NCBI GenBank assembly: GCA_903858965.1
Contig: CAIOKY010000149.1
Span: 17,282-81,281, forward strand
DNA length: 64,000 nt
Origin: an uncultured Nitrosomonadales bacterium
Lineage (GTDB): Bacteria; Pseudomonadota; Gammaproteobacteria; Burkholderiales; Gallionellaceae
Direction: 5' to 3'
In this document: one piece after another, positions 11,236-22,061 of the stretch
Layout of the letters: every line of letters starts with the position of its first letter
Position numbering within the stretch: the stretch's first letter is position 1
The notes under the pieces: generated by a model
The model's input: the letters and a program-made list of their open reading frames with translations, nothing else
Database searches by the model: none
What the model was told of the DNA's origin: nothing
Position numbers and translations under genes: made by a program

Positions 11236-11693
11236 GCCGGGTGATGTCTTCGTCAAATTTTCTGCCGCTGTTGCGTGAACTGTCGAGTGCCTACCAGGCT
11301 TTCGAAGTCTATTCGTCGGCGCACGTTCGCTCGCTGTCACTGACGCCGGCACAGTTCGATATTGTCGCCACCCTGGGTAACACGTCCGGCATGTCACCCA
11401 AGGAACTGGGCGAAAAGACGCTGATCACCAAGGGGACGCTGACCGGCGTGGTGGATCGCCTGGTCGACAAAAAACTGGTGCGCCGTGCCGCATCCGCCAG
11501 CGACGGGCGTTGCCAGGTCGTCCAGCTGACGGCCCAAGGCGAGAAATTGTTTGCGCGTGTTTTCCCCGCACATATTACCCACATGCAGCGCGCCTTTGCC
11601 GGATTTTCGCCCAAGGAACTGGCCGCCGCAACGGCTAACCTGCGCCGTTTACGGGAGGCATTTTCCGCCGCACACAATGCGCGCAATAAATAG
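11232..11693 (+). CDS. MarR family transcriptional regulator
   Basis: LTPAQFDIVATLGNTSGMSPKELGEKTLITKGTLTGVVDRLVDKKLVRR winged helix; ATG at 11244 is an alternative start. Confidence 0.92.
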   Translation: MCRVMSSSNFLPLLRELSSAYQAFEVYSSAHVRSLSLTPAQFDIVATLGNTSGMSPKELGEKTLITKGTLTGVVDRLVDKKLVRRAASASDGRCQVVQLTAQGEKLFARVFPAHITHMQRAFAGFSPKELAAATANLRRLREAFSAAHNARNK

Positions 11694-11791
11694 GAACATC
11701 GCTTACATGCGTTCCGGAGACGAATTTTTTCGCCTCCTTGCCCGACAGGCAAGGGGGATTCTGTGGCACTTTTCATACAAGGAGTTTTAAC

Positions 11792-12037
11792 ATGTCAACC
11801 AAGCAAGCCGTTATCGCACAAAAAGCACCCTTTGCCGTTAATGTCGAAGCCGGTAAAAGTTACTGGTGGTGTGCCTGTGGCAAAAGCGCCAGCCAGCCTT
11901 TCTGCGACGGCAGCCACAAGGGTAGCGACTTTAGTCCCGTGGAATACAAGGCTAAGGAATCCGGGCCGGTATATTTTTGCGGCTGCAAGAATAGTTCCAA
12001 TGGCGCACTGTGCGACGGCACCCACAAAAAGCTGTAA
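11792..12037 (+). CDS. CDGSH-type iron-sulfur domain protein
   Basis: CACGKSASQPFCDGSHKG and CGCKNSSNGALCDGTHK; AAGGAG ribosome-binding site just upstream. Confidence 0.92.
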   Translation: MSTKQAVIAQKAPFAVNVEAGKSYWWCACGKSASQPFCDGSHKGSDFSPVEYKAKESGPVYFCGCKNSSNGALCDGTHKKL

Positions 12038-12059
12038 CTTCCATCGCATCGCTACCGCC

Positions 12060-12087
12060 AAACCAGGTCGGCTTGCCGGCCTGGTTT
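12060..12087 (+). terminator. Rho-independent terminator after CDGSH gene
   Basis: AAACCAGG...CCTGGTTT followed by CTTTGTT. Confidence 0.7.
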
Positions 12088-12239
12088 CTTTGTTCCGGAC
12101 ACATCCCTTTGCATGAAGGATGAACAGGAAGAACACTTGCGTGTTATCGGGCCTTTCCGGATACACGGTTGCAAAATTGCTTTCCAAGTAGCACAGGCGT
12201 AGAGTGCCGCCCCATTCTGCCACAGGGAATGTCGGATCA

Positions 12240-14111
12240 ATGAGCGATACTCAAACGAAACAAAAGTTGCCTATACTCGCGCTTGGCGCAATCGGCGTGG
12301 TGTTTGGCGACATCGGCACCAGCCCGCTGTATGCGATACAGGCAACTTTTACCGGCCCCCATCCGCTGCCTGTCGTGGAAGCCAATATCCTCGGTGTGCT
12401 GTCAGTCATGTTCTGGACCATCATGCTGCTGGTGTCCCTAAAATATGTGGTCATCATCATGCGCGCGGATAACCACGGTGAAGGTGGGTCGCTGGCTTTG
12501 CTGGCTTTGGTGAGTGAACTCACGGCACACCGGCCCAAATTGAAATGGTTCGTCACTGCGCTGGGCGTATTTGCCGCCGCGCTGTTCTTCGGAGACGGCA
12601 TGATCACCCCGGCGATCTCGGTGATTTCCGCAGTCGAAGGCCTGGACCTTGTGTCTCATGAGTTCAAGAACTACATTCTTCCCATTACCATCATCGTCCT
12701 GACCGGATTATTTTTCATCCAGAAGCGCGGTACAGGCGCGGTGGGCATGGCATTCGGGCCGATCATGGTGTTCTGGTTTTTCAGCCTGGCGGTGTTCGGC
12801 ATTATTTCCATCGCGCAGAGCCCGCAGGTATTGCTCGCGCTGAACCCCGTCTATGCCTTCCAGTTTTTAAGCGCGGATCCGAAAGTCTCCTTTCTCGCAC
12901 TTGGCGCCATCGTTCTCGCGATAACCGGCGGGGAAGCCCTGTATGCCGACATGGGGCACTTCGGTAAATATCCTATCCGTCTGGCGTGGTTCTCTTTCGT
13001 CCTGCCTGCACTGGTGTTGAATTACTTCGGCCAAGGCGCGCTGTTGCTGCACAATCCACAGGCAATCGAAAATCCGTTTTATCTGCTCGCCCCCGCCTGG
13101 ACACTGGTGCCGATGGTGTTGCTGGCTACTGCGGCAACTGTCATCGCTTCGCAAGCCGTCATATCCGGCGCCTTCTCGATAGCGCATCAATCCGTGCAGA
13201 TGGGTTTTCTGCCGCGCATGGAAATTCGCCAGACTTCCGACAAGGCACAAGGGCAGATTTACGTGCCGTTTACCAACTGGACGCTTTATCTGGCTGTGGT
13301 CTTCCTGGTATTTGCCTTCCAGAGCTCGACCAATCTGGCGGCGGCTTATGGCATCGCCGTCACCGGCACCATGACCATCACCACGATACTGATCGCCTTC
13401 GTCATCGTGCTGCTCTGGCGTTGGCCACTGGTTTATGCCATACCCCTGGTCACCGTTCTGCTGATCGTGGACATGACCTATTTTGCAGCCAACGCCATCA
13501 AGATCCCTCAGGGTGGCTGGTTCCCGCTGTGCATTGCCCTGGTATCCTTTACCGTGCTCACCACATGGAAGCGCGGCCGGAAACTGTTGTTCGATGAGAT
13601 CACGCGCCAGACCGTGCCACTACAGGCGATCATCAACGGCATAGATGATATGCCGCGGGTCAGCGGTACGGCGGTATTCCTGACCCCGACCAGCGATGGC
13701 GCACCGTCGGCCATGCTGCACAACCTTAAACACAATCACGTACTGCACGAACGCAACATACTGCTGACGGTGGTGGTCGAGGACAAGCCTTATGTCACAA
13801 AAGGCAACCGCTTTCTGATCAATGATCTCGGCAAGAATTTTTATCGGGTGAAGTTGTTTTACGGTTTCATGCAAACGCCCGATATTCCATTTGCCCTGGA
13901 ACTGTGTGGCGCGCAAATATTGCCCTTCGACATGATGACCACGTCATTCTTCATTTCGCGAGCACTGATCGTTTCCGGCCCCAACCCCGGCATGATGGAA
14001 TGGCGCGAGCGCCTGTTTCAGGCGCTATCCAAGAACGCCATGAACGCGGCAGACTTCTTCAAGATACCGGCCAATCGCGTCATCGAAATGGGCACCCGGA
14101 TCGAAATCTAG
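12240..14111 (+). CDS. kup: Kup-type potassium uptake protein
   Basis: [56 protein letters not shown]. Confidence 0.96.
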   Translation: MSDTQTKQKLPILALGAIGVVFGDIGTSPLYAIQATFTGPHPLPVVEANILGVLSVMFWTIMLLVSLKYVVIIMRADNHGEGGSLALLALVSELTAHRPKLKWFVTALGVFAAALFFGDGMITPAISVISAVEGLDLVSHEFKNYILPITIIVLTGLFFIQKRGTGAVGMAFGPIMVFWFFSLAVFGIISIAQSPQVLLALNPVYAFQFLSADPKVSFLALGAIVLAITGGEALYADMGHFGKYPIRLAWFSFVLPALVLNYFGQGALLLHNPQAIENPFYLLAPAWTLVPMVLLATAATVIASQAVISGAFSIAHQSVQMGFLPRMEIRQTSDKAQGQIYVPFTNWTLYLAVVFLVFAFQSSTNLAAAYGIAVTGTMTITTILIAFVIVLLWRWPLVYAIPLVTVLLIVDMTYFAANAIKIPQGGWFPLCIALVSFTVLTTWKRGRKLLFDEITRQTVPLQAIINGIDDMPRVSGTAVFLTPTSDGAPSAMLHNLKHNHVLHERNILLTVVVEDKPYVTKGNRFLINDLGKNFYRVKLFYGFMQTPDIPFALELCGAQILPFDMMTTSFFISRALIVSGPNPGMMEWRERLFQALSKNAMNAADFFKIPANRVIEMGTRIEI

Positions 14112-14138
14112 CCAGTCTTGATTTTTAGTTGTTTGCTC

Positions 14139-16022
14139 TCAACTCCGCACCAGATCACCCAGTTCATCCAGCAACGGGCCGAGGAATTTTTCATAAGGTC
14201 GCCAGCGTTCCACCGAGGTCTTGTAAATCGGCTGGCGCACCTGCGTCAGGCTGGCCGTGCGGATCGAGCGCTGGTTATTGTAAAACTCGATGCAAGCATC
14301 GTCCCAATCCAGGCCGCAAAAAGCGATCATGCGCCGTGCCTGGGTTTCCTGATCGGCGACGATGTCCTCATAATGGACATCGAGAAAAGCTCCGCTTGGC
14401 AGCACACTGCGCCAATGTTCCATCAGGCGCGCATAGTCGACATAGTAACGTCCCAGTTCCGCCAAATCATAAGTGTGTTCCTGCCTGTTGCTGAACAACT
14501 GCATGAAGCAGGACAGGCAGGTATCCACCGGATTATGGTTGACGTGGATGATCTTTGCATTCGGCAGCATCGCATGTATCAGGCCGATGGCAAAAAAATT
14601 CGTCGGCATCTTGTCGGTGATGTGCCGGGCATCTGGCGCACGGGTCTGCAGTCCGGCAACATAGTCCGCGCCCCATGTGCGAAGGCTGGCCTGATCGAGC
14701 GCGGGAATATTATGCGGGAAGACCAAACCCGTTCCGGCAACATCGCGTTGCGCGATATCCAGCAGGTCGGGCAATTCGCCCGCGCCGTGTACATCAGGAT
14801 GGCTGGCAAGAATCTGTTCGGTCAACGTGGTTCCGGAGCGCGGCATGCCGAGCACAAAGATCGGAATGCCGGACGGATCACCCCGCCGCGCAGGCGTGCT
14901 ATCGTCTCCCCCGTTAAAAATCCGCATGGTGTCATCAAAATGCTGTGTCATTTGCGCGGCTACATACTCGAATGTAGCGCGCTTCAATTTACATCCTTCA
15001 GCAAAATGCGGGAACGCCTTGTCGTAATCGCCGATGTCATCAAAACACTTGCCCAGCGCAAACTGCAGGAAGATCGCCTTTTTATAGGGCATCGGTGTTC
15101 CACTACGCCGTGCTGCATCCTCTGTCACCACCAGCGCCGCAAGATTCTCGTCACCGTCTTTCACCTTGCCAACTTGCGCGAGCAGCAGGCGCGCCTCCAG
15201 GTCCTCCGGATTGATCTCCAGCGCCTTGCGGAACAGTCTTTCAGCTTCGACCATCTCGCCGCTGGCCATGCATAGTTGTCCCACGCCGAGCACGGCCTCG
15301 CTGCACTGCGGATCGCTTTCCAGCGCCAGCCGGTAGCACTCCAGTTCCTCCTCGGGTCGCCCGAGCTCGCGCATGATGACACCCAGATTGCTGTGGGCCT
15401 TGGCGAAATCCGGCTTGAGTGCCAGCGCACGCCGATAGCTCGCCGCGGCATCATCGAGCTGTCCCAGCTCTTTCAGGGCTCCGCCCAGATTATTGTATGC
15501 CTCGACGAAGTCCGGCTTGAGCTTCAGCGCACGCCGGTAACTTGCCACCGCTTCATCCAGCTGCCCGAGATCTTGCAGGACCACACCCAGATTATTGTGC
15601 CCCCCGACAAAATCGGGTTTAATCTGCACCGCGCGCCGGCCGCTTGCCACCGCGGCATCGAGTTGTCCGCGGGCACGCAGCAGTGCGGCCAGGTTGCCAT
15701 GCGCTTCGGCATCATTGGGTAAAAGCTCCGCCGCCTTCCGCATCGCCGGCAAGGCATCACTACCTTGCATCTGCAGGGCGAGGCCGAACAGTTTCCAGAC
15801 TACCCCGGAATCTGGGTACGACTTGAGCAGTGAACGCGCCAGTTTTTCCAGTTCCACATAACGAGCGGAATTGAACAGCACGCCGAGCAACTTCAGGTCG
15901 TCCGGCGTCGGCGCCGCTGCGGGCGGCGGCTGGTATCCGGCTTTTCCCAGGCAGCAGTTCTTGTATTTTTTCCCGCTCCCGCAACTGCACGGGTCGTTTC
16001 TTCCCAGCTTCATACTCAACAT
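14139..16022 (-). CDS. SEC-C motif + TPR repeats + sulfotransferase domain protein
   Basis: GRNDPCSCGSGKKYKNCC SEC-C motif, about six TPR-like repeats, FVLGMPRSGTTLTEQILASHPDVHGAGEL PAPS-binding motif. Confidence 0.9.
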   Translation of the reverse strand: MLSMKLGRNDPCSCGSGKKYKNCCLGKAGYQPPPAAAPTPDDLKLLGVLFNSARYVELEKLARSLLKSYPDSGVVWKLFGLALQMQGSDALPAMRKAAELLPNDAEAHGNLAALLRARGQLDAAVASGRRAVQIKPDFVGGHNNLGVVLQDLGQLDEAVASYRRALKLKPDFVEAYNNLGGALKELGQLDDAAASYRRALALKPDFAKAHSNLGVIMRELGRPEEELECYRLALESDPQCSEAVLGVGQLCMASGEMVEAERLFRKALEINPEDLEARLLLAQVGKVKDGDENLAALVVTEDAARRSGTPMPYKKAIFLQFALGKCFDDIGDYDKAFPHFAEGCKLKRATFEYVAAQMTQHFDDTMRIFNGGDDSTPARRGDPSGIPIFVLGMPRSGTTLTEQILASHPDVHGAGELPDLLDIAQRDVAGTGLVFPHNIPALDQASLRTWGADYVAGLQTRAPDARHITDKMPTNFFAIGLIHAMLPNAKIIHVNHNPVDTCLSCFMQLFSNRQEHTYDLAELGRYYVDYARLMEHWRSVLPSGAFLDVHYEDIVADQETQARRMIAFCGLDWDDACIEFYNNQRSIRTASLTQVRQPIYKTSVERWRPYEKFLGPLLDELGDLVRS

Positions 16023-16163
16023 CCTCGATCGATTTTCCCCAATACCCCCGGGACATTCGGAACATTATGGCGGGCAATGCAACAGGGATGCGATTCTATA
16101 CGATTTATTAAAACCGACGCTTCTCTCCAAGCGTCCGTAACCGGGAATCAAACTTTACGGAAT

Positions 16164-16202
16164 ATTCATATACCGCCAACGCGGTTGAAGCGGTATATGA
16201 AT
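16164..16202. promoter_or_regulatory. Perfect 13-bp inverted repeat upstream of the rnf operon
   Basis: ATTCATATACCGC - 13 nt - GCGGTATATGAAT. Confidence 0.7.
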
Positions 16203-16242
16203 CAGGGGATAATCCGCGCCTTATTTGTTCCAAGGTAGCGCA

Positions 16243-16818
16243 ATGACTGAATATATGCTGATCCTGATCAGTGCGGTGTTCGTGAACAACGTCGTGATGG
16301 TCAAGATCCTCGGGCTGTGCCCGTTCATGGGGGTGTCCAAGAAACTGGAAGCCGCCATCGGCATGGGCGCGGCCACCACTTTCGTGTTGACGCTGGGCTC
16401 CGGCTCCAGTTATTTGATCAACAAATACCTGCTCGGCCCCGATCTGTCTTATCTCACCACGCTGTCGTTCATCGTGGTGATCGCCGGCATCGTGCAGTTC
16501 ACCGAAATGGTGGTGCAGAAGACCAGCCCGCCGCTATACCAGATCCTGGGCATCTATCTGCCGCTGATCACCACCAACTGCGCCGTGCTGGGCGTGCCGT
16601 TGTTGAATGTGCAACTCAAACACAACTTCATGGAATCGCTGATCTTCGGCTTCGGCAATGCACTGGGCTTCACAATGGTGATGGTGCTGTTCGCCGGCAT
16701 GCGCGAACGCATGGAAGGCGCGGACGTCCCCGCGATCTTCAAAGGTTCGGCGATCGCGATGGTCACTGCGGGATTGATGAGTCTGTCCTTCATGGGATTC
16801 TCCGGATTAATCAAGTAA
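16243..16818 (+). CDS. rnfA: Electron transport complex subunit RnfA/RsxA
   Basis: [32 protein letters not shown]. Confidence 0.96.
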   Translation: MTEYMLILISAVFVNNVVMVKILGLCPFMGVSKKLEAAIGMGAATTFVLTLGSGSSYLINKYLLGPDLSYLTTLSFIVVIAGIVQFTEMVVQKTSPPLYQILGIYLPLITTNCAVLGVPLLNVQLKHNFMESLIFGFGNALGFTMVMVLFAGMRERMEGADVPAIFKGSAIAMVTAGLMSLSFMGFSGLIK

Positions 16819-16831
16819 TGGGGAATCCTGA

Positions 16832-17383
16832 ATGTTAAGCGCGCTGCTGGTGATGGCGGCCCTCGCGATCGTGCTTGGCGCGGTGCTGGGTTTTGCCGCG
16901 ATCAAGTTCCACGTCGAAGGCAATCCGCTGGTGGACAAGATCGATGCGATCCTGCCGCAAACGCAGTGCGGACAATGCAGCTTCCCAGGCTGCAAGCCAT
17001 ACGCAACAGCGATTGCAGCCGGAGAGGCCGACATCAACCGCTGCCCGCCGGGCGGCGTGGAAGGCATCCAGAAACTCGCCGACTTGCTCGGTGTGGATTT
17101 CAAACCCTTCGGCGGAGACACCGCCGCACCCAAGCCCAAGTCGGTCGCGATCATCGACGAGAGCACCTGTATAGGCTGCACGTTGTGCATCCAGGCCTGC
17201 CCGGTCGATGCCATCGTCGGCGCGGCCAAACAGATGCACACCATCATCGCTGCGGAATGCACCGGTTGCGAATTGTGCGTCGCGCCCTGCCCGGTGGATT
17301 GCATCAGCATGCAGGTCATCGAGGAAAAGATCAGCAACTGGAAATGGAAATATCCGGTGTACTCGTTGGTAACAGCACAATGA
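16832..17383 (+). CDS. rnfB: Electron transport complex subunit RnfB/RsxB
   Basis: [21 protein letters not shown] and two 4Fe-4S motifs ([24 protein letters not shown]). Confidence 0.96.
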   Translation: MLSALLVMAALAIVLGAVLGFAAIKFHVEGNPLVDKIDAILPQTQCGQCSFPGCKPYATAIAAGEADINRCPPGGVEGIQKLADLLGVDFKPFGGDTAAPKPKSVAIIDESTCIGCTLCIQACPVDAIVGAAKQMHTIIAAECTGCELCVAPCPVDCISMQVIEEKISNWKWKYPVYSLVTAQ

Positions 17384-18987
17384 GGACCCTTTATCATTTC
17401 CACGGCGGTGTCCATCCTCCCAGCAACAAGACACAATCGACCCGGCTGGCGATCGCGCCTGCGCCGCTGCCGTCCAGGTTGATCGTTCCGCTGCACCAAC
17501 ATGCCGGGGAAACCGCCAAGCCTGTCGTGCAAGCCGGCGACCATGTATTGAAAGGGCAGCTGATAGGAATGCCGGACGGCTTTGTTTCGAGCGCGGTACA
17601 CGCGCCCACGTCGGGCACCATCGCCGCGATCGACATGCAGTTGATCGCCCATCCTTCCGGCCTTCCCAACCTGTGCGCGACGCTGATCCCGGACGGCAAG
17701 GATGAATGGATAGAACTTGAGCCAGTAAAAAATTATCGTGACCACAGCACCACCGAATTACAGCACCTGTTGCGCATGGCCGGCGTAGTGGGTCTGGGTG
17801 GTGCGGCATTCCCCAGCGACATCAAGTTGCGTCTCGGCAAACAAAAAATAAAAACGCTGATCCTGAACGGCGCGGAGTGCGAACCCTACATCACCTGCGA
17901 CGACATGCTGATGCGCGAGCGCGCTGCGGAGATCGTGCAGGGCGCGGAGATACTGCGCTTCATGCTGGATGCGGATGAAGTGCTGTACGGCGTCGAGGAC
18001 AACAAGCCGGAAGCGATTGCCGCGCTGCAACAGGCCATCACAGCAAGTGGCTCCGCCCTTCAACAAAGCAAGCGACATGAGGTTGTTGCGATCCCGACGA
18101 TCTATCCGGGTGGCAGCGCGAAACAATTGATACGCGTACTCACCGGACTGGAGGTGCCCTCCGGAAAATTGCCCACCGACATCGGCGTGCAATGCTTCAA
18201 CGTCGCCACGGCTTATACGGTGCATCGCGCGCTTGCGCATGGCGAGCCGCTGCTGTCTCGCATCGTCACGGTCGCGGGCAACGTGCGCGAGGCGCGGAAC
18301 TACGAAGCGCTGATCGGCACACCGATAGACGAGCTGGTCGCACTGAGCGAAGCGCTGCCCGATACCAACGGTTACATCATGGGCGGCCCGATGATGGGCT
18401 TCGCTTTACCTGGGATGAGTGGCCCGGGACCTGCCGTGCATGTGCCCATGGTAAAAGCCACCAACTGTATTATCGTTTCTTCAGAAAAATTATTCCCACC
18501 GCCGCCGCCCGCGATGCCATGCATACGCTGCACGCGCTGCGTCGAAGTGTGTCCGGCAGATCTGCAGCCGCAGGATTTGTTCTGGTTCGCGCAGTCGAAA
18601 GAATTCGGCAGGGCACAGACCTTCAGCCTGTTCGACTGCATCGAATGCGGCGCGTGCAGCTATGTCTGCCCCAGCCACATCCCATTGGTACAGTATTACC
18701 GTTTCGCGAAGAGCGAGATACGCGCGCGCGAACACGACAAGCAGCTTGCCGATCAAGCACGCGATCGTCACGAGTTTCACGAGCAACGCATCGAACGCGA
18801 GAAGCGTGAAAAAGCCGAGAAACTCGCTGCCAAGGAAAAAGCCGCGCAAGCAGCCAAACTAGCCGCCCAGCCGCTGACAGCGGAACAGCAAGCAGAACTC
18901 GCCAACCTCGCAACGAGCCGCGAGCATATCCGCGAACTTGCCCAATCTGCAGTCGAGCACACAACCGAAAATACCGGGGCCAATTAA
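17380..18987 (+). CDS. rnfC: Electron transport complex subunit RnfC/RsxC
   Basis: [37 protein letters not shown] and [12 protein letters not shown]. Confidence 0.95.
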   Translation: MRTLYHFHGGVHPPSNKTQSTRLAIAPAPLPSRLIVPLHQHAGETAKPVVQAGDHVLKGQLIGMPDGFVSSAVHAPTSGTIAAIDMQLIAHPSGLPNLCATLIPDGKDEWIELEPVKNYRDHSTTELQHLLRMAGVVGLGGAAFPSDIKLRLGKQKIKTLILNGAECEPYITCDDMLMRERAAEIVQGAEILRFMLDADEVLYGVEDNKPEAIAALQQAITASGSALQQSKRHEVVAIPTIYPGGSAKQLIRVLTGLEVPSGKLPTDIGVQCFNVATAYTVHRALAHGEPLLSRIVTVAGNVREARNYEALIGTPIDELVALSEALPDTNGYIMGGPMMGFALPGMSGPGPAVHVPMVKATNCIIVSSEKLFPPPPPAMPCIRCTRCVEVCPADLQPQDLFWFAQSKEFGRAQTFSLFDCIECGACSYVCPSHIPLVQYYRFAKSEIRAREHDKQLADQARDRHEFHEQRIEREKREKAEKLAAKEKAAQAAKLAAQPLTAEQQAELANLATSREHIRELAQSAVEHTTENTGAN

Positions 18988-18989
18988 AA

Positions 18990-20033
18990 ATGTTTTTCTC
19001 ACCCTTCATCAGCAAATCAGAAGGCGTCGCCGCGATCATGCTCAAGGTACTGCTCGCATTGCTGCCCGGCATCTCGCTGTACGTGTGGTATTTCGGCCCG
19101 GCTATCCTGGTGTCGATCGCGCTGGCAAGCATCACCGCGCTCGCCACCGAAGCCGCGATGCTCAAGCTGCGCAAGCGGCCGATCGCGCCATTTCTGAAAG
19201 ACAACAGCGCACTACTCACTGCGTGGCTACTCGCGCTGTCTATCCCGCCACTGGCGCCGTGGTGGATGGTCGTGGTCGGCACGGCCTTTGCGATCGCGAT
19301 TGCCAAACATTTATACGGCGGGTTGGGCAGCAATATGTTCAACCCCGCAATGGTCGGCTACGCAGTACTGATTATTTCGTTCCCGATGCAGATGACGCAC
19401 TGGCTCGCTCCACAGGGTTTGGTGCTCGCCGAACTGAGCTTCGCGCAACAGCTGCAATATATTTTTTCCGGCGTATTGCCGAATGGCCTGACGCTGGACG
19501 CGATCACGATGGCCACGCCGCTGGACACGCTGAAGACGCATTTGCATCTCGACGAATCCGTCCAGCAGATTTTGAACATGCCGATCTACGGCCAGATCGG
19601 CGGACACGGCAGCGAGATGGTGGCATGGGGATTTTTGTTCGGCGGGCTTTATCTGCTCGCCTCGCGCATCATCAGCTGGCACATCCCGTTCACCTATCTG
19701 GGCACGCTGTTCGTCATCGCGTGGATATTCCATCTAGCTGATCCCACTCACTACGTCGCGCCGCTGTTCCATTGGTTCTCCGGCGCGGCGATACTGGGCG
19801 CATTCTTCATCCTCACCGATCCGGTCAGCAGTCCCACCACCAACAAGGGACGCCTGATCTACGCGGCAGGCGCGGCTTTGCTTACCTATTTGATCCGCAC
19901 TTTCGGCGGCTTTCCGGACGGTGTTGCATTCGCCACGCTGCTGATGAACATTTGCGTACCACTGATCGTGCTGTACACCCAGCCCAAAGTCTTTGGTAAA
20001 AAAGATGGCGGTAAAAAGGACGACCAGCCATGA
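18990..20033 (+). CDS. rnfD: Electron transport complex subunit RnfD/RsxD
   Basis: NMFNPAMVGYAVLIISFPMQMT, FILTDPVSSPTTNKGRLIYA. Confidence 0.95.
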   Translation: MFFSPFISKSEGVAAIMLKVLLALLPGISLYVWYFGPAILVSIALASITALATEAAMLKLRKRPIAPFLKDNSALLTAWLLALSIPPLAPWWMVVVGTAFAIAIAKHLYGGLGSNMFNPAMVGYAVLIISFPMQMTHWLAPQGLVLAELSFAQQLQYIFSGVLPNGLTLDAITMATPLDTLKTHLHLDESVQQILNMPIYGQIGGHGSEMVAWGFLFGGLYLLASRIISWHIPFTYLGTLFVIAWIFHLADPTHYVAPLFHWFSGAAILGAFFILTDPVSSPTTNKGRLIYAAGAALLTYLIRTFGGFPDGVAFATLLMNICVPLIVLYTQPKVFGKKDGGKKDDQP

Positions 20034-20701
20034 GGCGCACGATCGCCAAGGCTTCTATCGTCACCGCGCTCAACTTGCTGTTCTTTACGGTGATCGGCAC
20101 AGGCCTGCTCGCCATCACCTACCAGCTGACGCATGATCCCATCGCGCGCAGCGAGGAAAAAGAAAAGTTGCGGCTGGTCACGCAAATCGCTCCGAGCGAA
20201 ACCTACGACAACGACATCATCAAGGACAGCGTGCAACTCGCTGCAGACACATTACTGGGCAATGACGACACCACCGTCGCCTACCTCGGCCGCTTGAAAG
20301 GCGAGCCTTCCATCGCGGTGCTGCAAGTCATTGCGCCGGACGGCTACAGCGGCAAGATCAGCCTCATCCTGTCGATTCGCAGCGATGGAAAAGTAGGCGG
20401 CGTGCGCGTAATATCCCACAAGGAAACGCCGGGCTTGGGCGACTACATCGAGATCGCGCGCAGCAAATGGATCACCAATTTTGACGGCAGATCGCTGGAC
20501 GATCCGAAAGACAGCGACTGGAAAGTCAAAAAAGACGGCGGCGCTTTTGATTACATGGCCGGTGCGACCATCACCCCGCGCGCGGTGGTAAAGGCAGTGC
20601 ACAAGGCATTGCAGTATTTCGCGCAGCACCGCGACGAGATGTTCAAGCCGCATCCTCTGGCTAAAATGGAAGCCGCTTCAAATGAAGGAGACAAGAAATG
20701 A
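20030..20701 (+). CDS. rnfG: Electron transport complex subunit RnfG/RsxG
   Basis: GVRVISHKETPGLGDYIE; FDYMAGATITPRAVVKAV FMN attachment motif (GATIT). Confidence 0.95.
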   Translation: MRRTIAKASIVTALNLLFFTVIGTGLLAITYQLTHDPIARSEEKEKLRLVTQIAPSETYDNDIIKDSVQLAADTLLGNDDTTVAYLGRLKGEPSIAVLQVIAPDGYSGKISLILSIRSDGKVGGVRVISHKETPGLGDYIEIARSKWITNFDGRSLDDPKDSDWKVKKDGGAFDYMAGATITPRAVVKAVHKALQYFAQHRDEMFKPHPLAKMEAASNEGDKK

Positions 20702-21405
20702 CCTTACAGGAATTCAAGGATATTTTGCACAACGGCGTGTGGAAGCAGAACACCGGGCTGGTGCAGCTGCTCGGCATGTGTCCCATCCTCGCGGTGAGCA
20801 GCTCGGTGGTCAACGGCGTCAGTCTCGGCCTCGCGACCGCCGTGGTGATGGCGCTGTCCGGCGCGGTGATCGCGCCGATCCGCAACCTCGTCCCGAATGA
20901 AGCGCGCATCCCGGTATTTATTTTAATCATCGCGGTGCTGGTCACCGTCGTGCAATTCAGCATGAATGCCTACATGTACGGCCTGTATGTCGTGCTCGGT
21001 ATCTTCATTCCGCTGATCGTCACCAACTGCATCGTGCTTGCGCGCATTGAGGCCTTCGCCGCGAAGAACCCCATGTGGCAATCCGCGCTGGACGGCTTCG
21101 CGATGGGTTTGGGGCTGACCTGCGTGCTCGCGGTGCTGGGCGGGCTGCGCGAGATATTCGGCCACGGCACGCTGCTGTCCGGCATCGACTTGGTGTTCGG
21201 CGAAGCGGCGAAGAGCTGGGTGATCACCGTCGTGCCGAACTACCACGGCTTCCTGCTCGCCATCCTGCCGCCCGGCGCATTCATCACGCTGGGCATGCTG
21301 ATCGCCGGCAAGAACTGGCTGAACCTGCGCGCCGAACAGAAACTGAAAGGCAGCAGTGCCACCATCACGCCGGTGGATGGCGGGTGTGCGCCTGCGGCGC
21401 ACTGA
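20698..21405 (+). CDS. rnfE: Electron transport complex subunit RnfE/RsxE
   Basis: QNTGLVQLLGMCPILAVSSSVVNGVSLGLAT. Confidence 0.95.
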   Translation: MTLQEFKDILHNGVWKQNTGLVQLLGMCPILAVSSSVVNGVSLGLATAVVMALSGAVIAPIRNLVPNEARIPVFILIIAVLVTVVQFSMNAYMYGLYVVLGIFIPLIVTNCIVLARIEAFAAKNPMWQSALDGFAMGLGLTCVLAVLGGLREIFGHGTLLSGIDLVFGEAAKSWVITVVPNYHGFLLAILPPGAFITLGMLIAGKNWLNLRAEQKLKGSSATITPVDGGCAPAAH

Positions 21406-21444
21406 GCGGGCGACTTTGCCAGCCGTTTTGCGTCAGACCTCCCC

Positions 21445-22023
21445 ATGAACAACATCCGGCACGAAGAAACTTCTCGCGATTCGCTCTACGAGGATATCAA
21501 ACAGAATCTCGACACAATCTATGCATTGTGGGCCGAAGGAAACAATAGTCTTCGGTTCTCCATTCCCATTTTGTGCGCGGCGAAACTTGAAGCTTTCATT
21601 AACGTTGCTGGAAAACTGAAAGTCGAACACTGGGATATTTTGGAACGCAAACTGTCCTTCACCGAAAAGTGCCAAATAGTCTTTGCTGCTGTCGGCGTGG
21701 TCTTTGACCCAACTACTAAGTTAAACAAAGCGGCAATTGCCACCTTCGAAATAAGAAACTCACTCGTCCACCCAAAGATGAAACTGAACCGAATCGACGA
21801 GTACGTTTCGCAAGAAGAATACGAACGGCGAAGTTCTAGTTTTCTTGGTGTATCACACCCACTACGTTCCAAGCTCACACGAAAGGAAGTTGAGCAGATC
21901 AAGAGTACGAGCGAATTGTTCGTTGTTGAGTGGGGGCCAAAGTTGCTTGATAACGCACCATACTACTGGCTGACGGGAGGTTCAACAGGCGGGTTTACCT
22001 TTGAACCAGAACGCAAGAACTAA
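21445..22023 (+). CDS. Hypothetical protein with HEPN-like RNxxxH motif
   Basis: ORF with EIRNSLVHPK; sits between rnfE and nth and looks lower in GC than its neighbours. Confidence 0.65.
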   Translation: MNNIRHEETSRDSLYEDIKQNLDTIYALWAEGNNSLRFSIPILCAAKLEAFINVAGKLKVEHWDILERKLSFTEKCQIVFAAVGVVFDPTTKLNKAAIATFEIRNSLVHPKMKLNRIDEYVSQEEYERRSSSFLGVSHPLRSKLTRKEVEQIKSTSELFVVEWGPKLLDNAPYYWLTGGSTGGFTFEPERKN

Positions 22024-22061
22024 CCCACCGGCTCAAGGACAATTCTGTCGACAAACATCAC

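Noticed and set aside
14118-15275. 385-aa plus-strand ORF
   Set aside because: Antisense to the TPR-sulfotransferase gene; shadow ORF.
16966-17379. Upstream extension of the rnfC ORF
   Set aside because: Lies out of frame inside rnfB. The RnfC start ATG at 17380 overlaps the rnfB stop, as expected for coupled genes.
16835-17809. Long minus-strand ORFs (324 aa and 312 aa) under rnfB/rnfC
   Set aside because: Shadow ORFs of the rnf genes.
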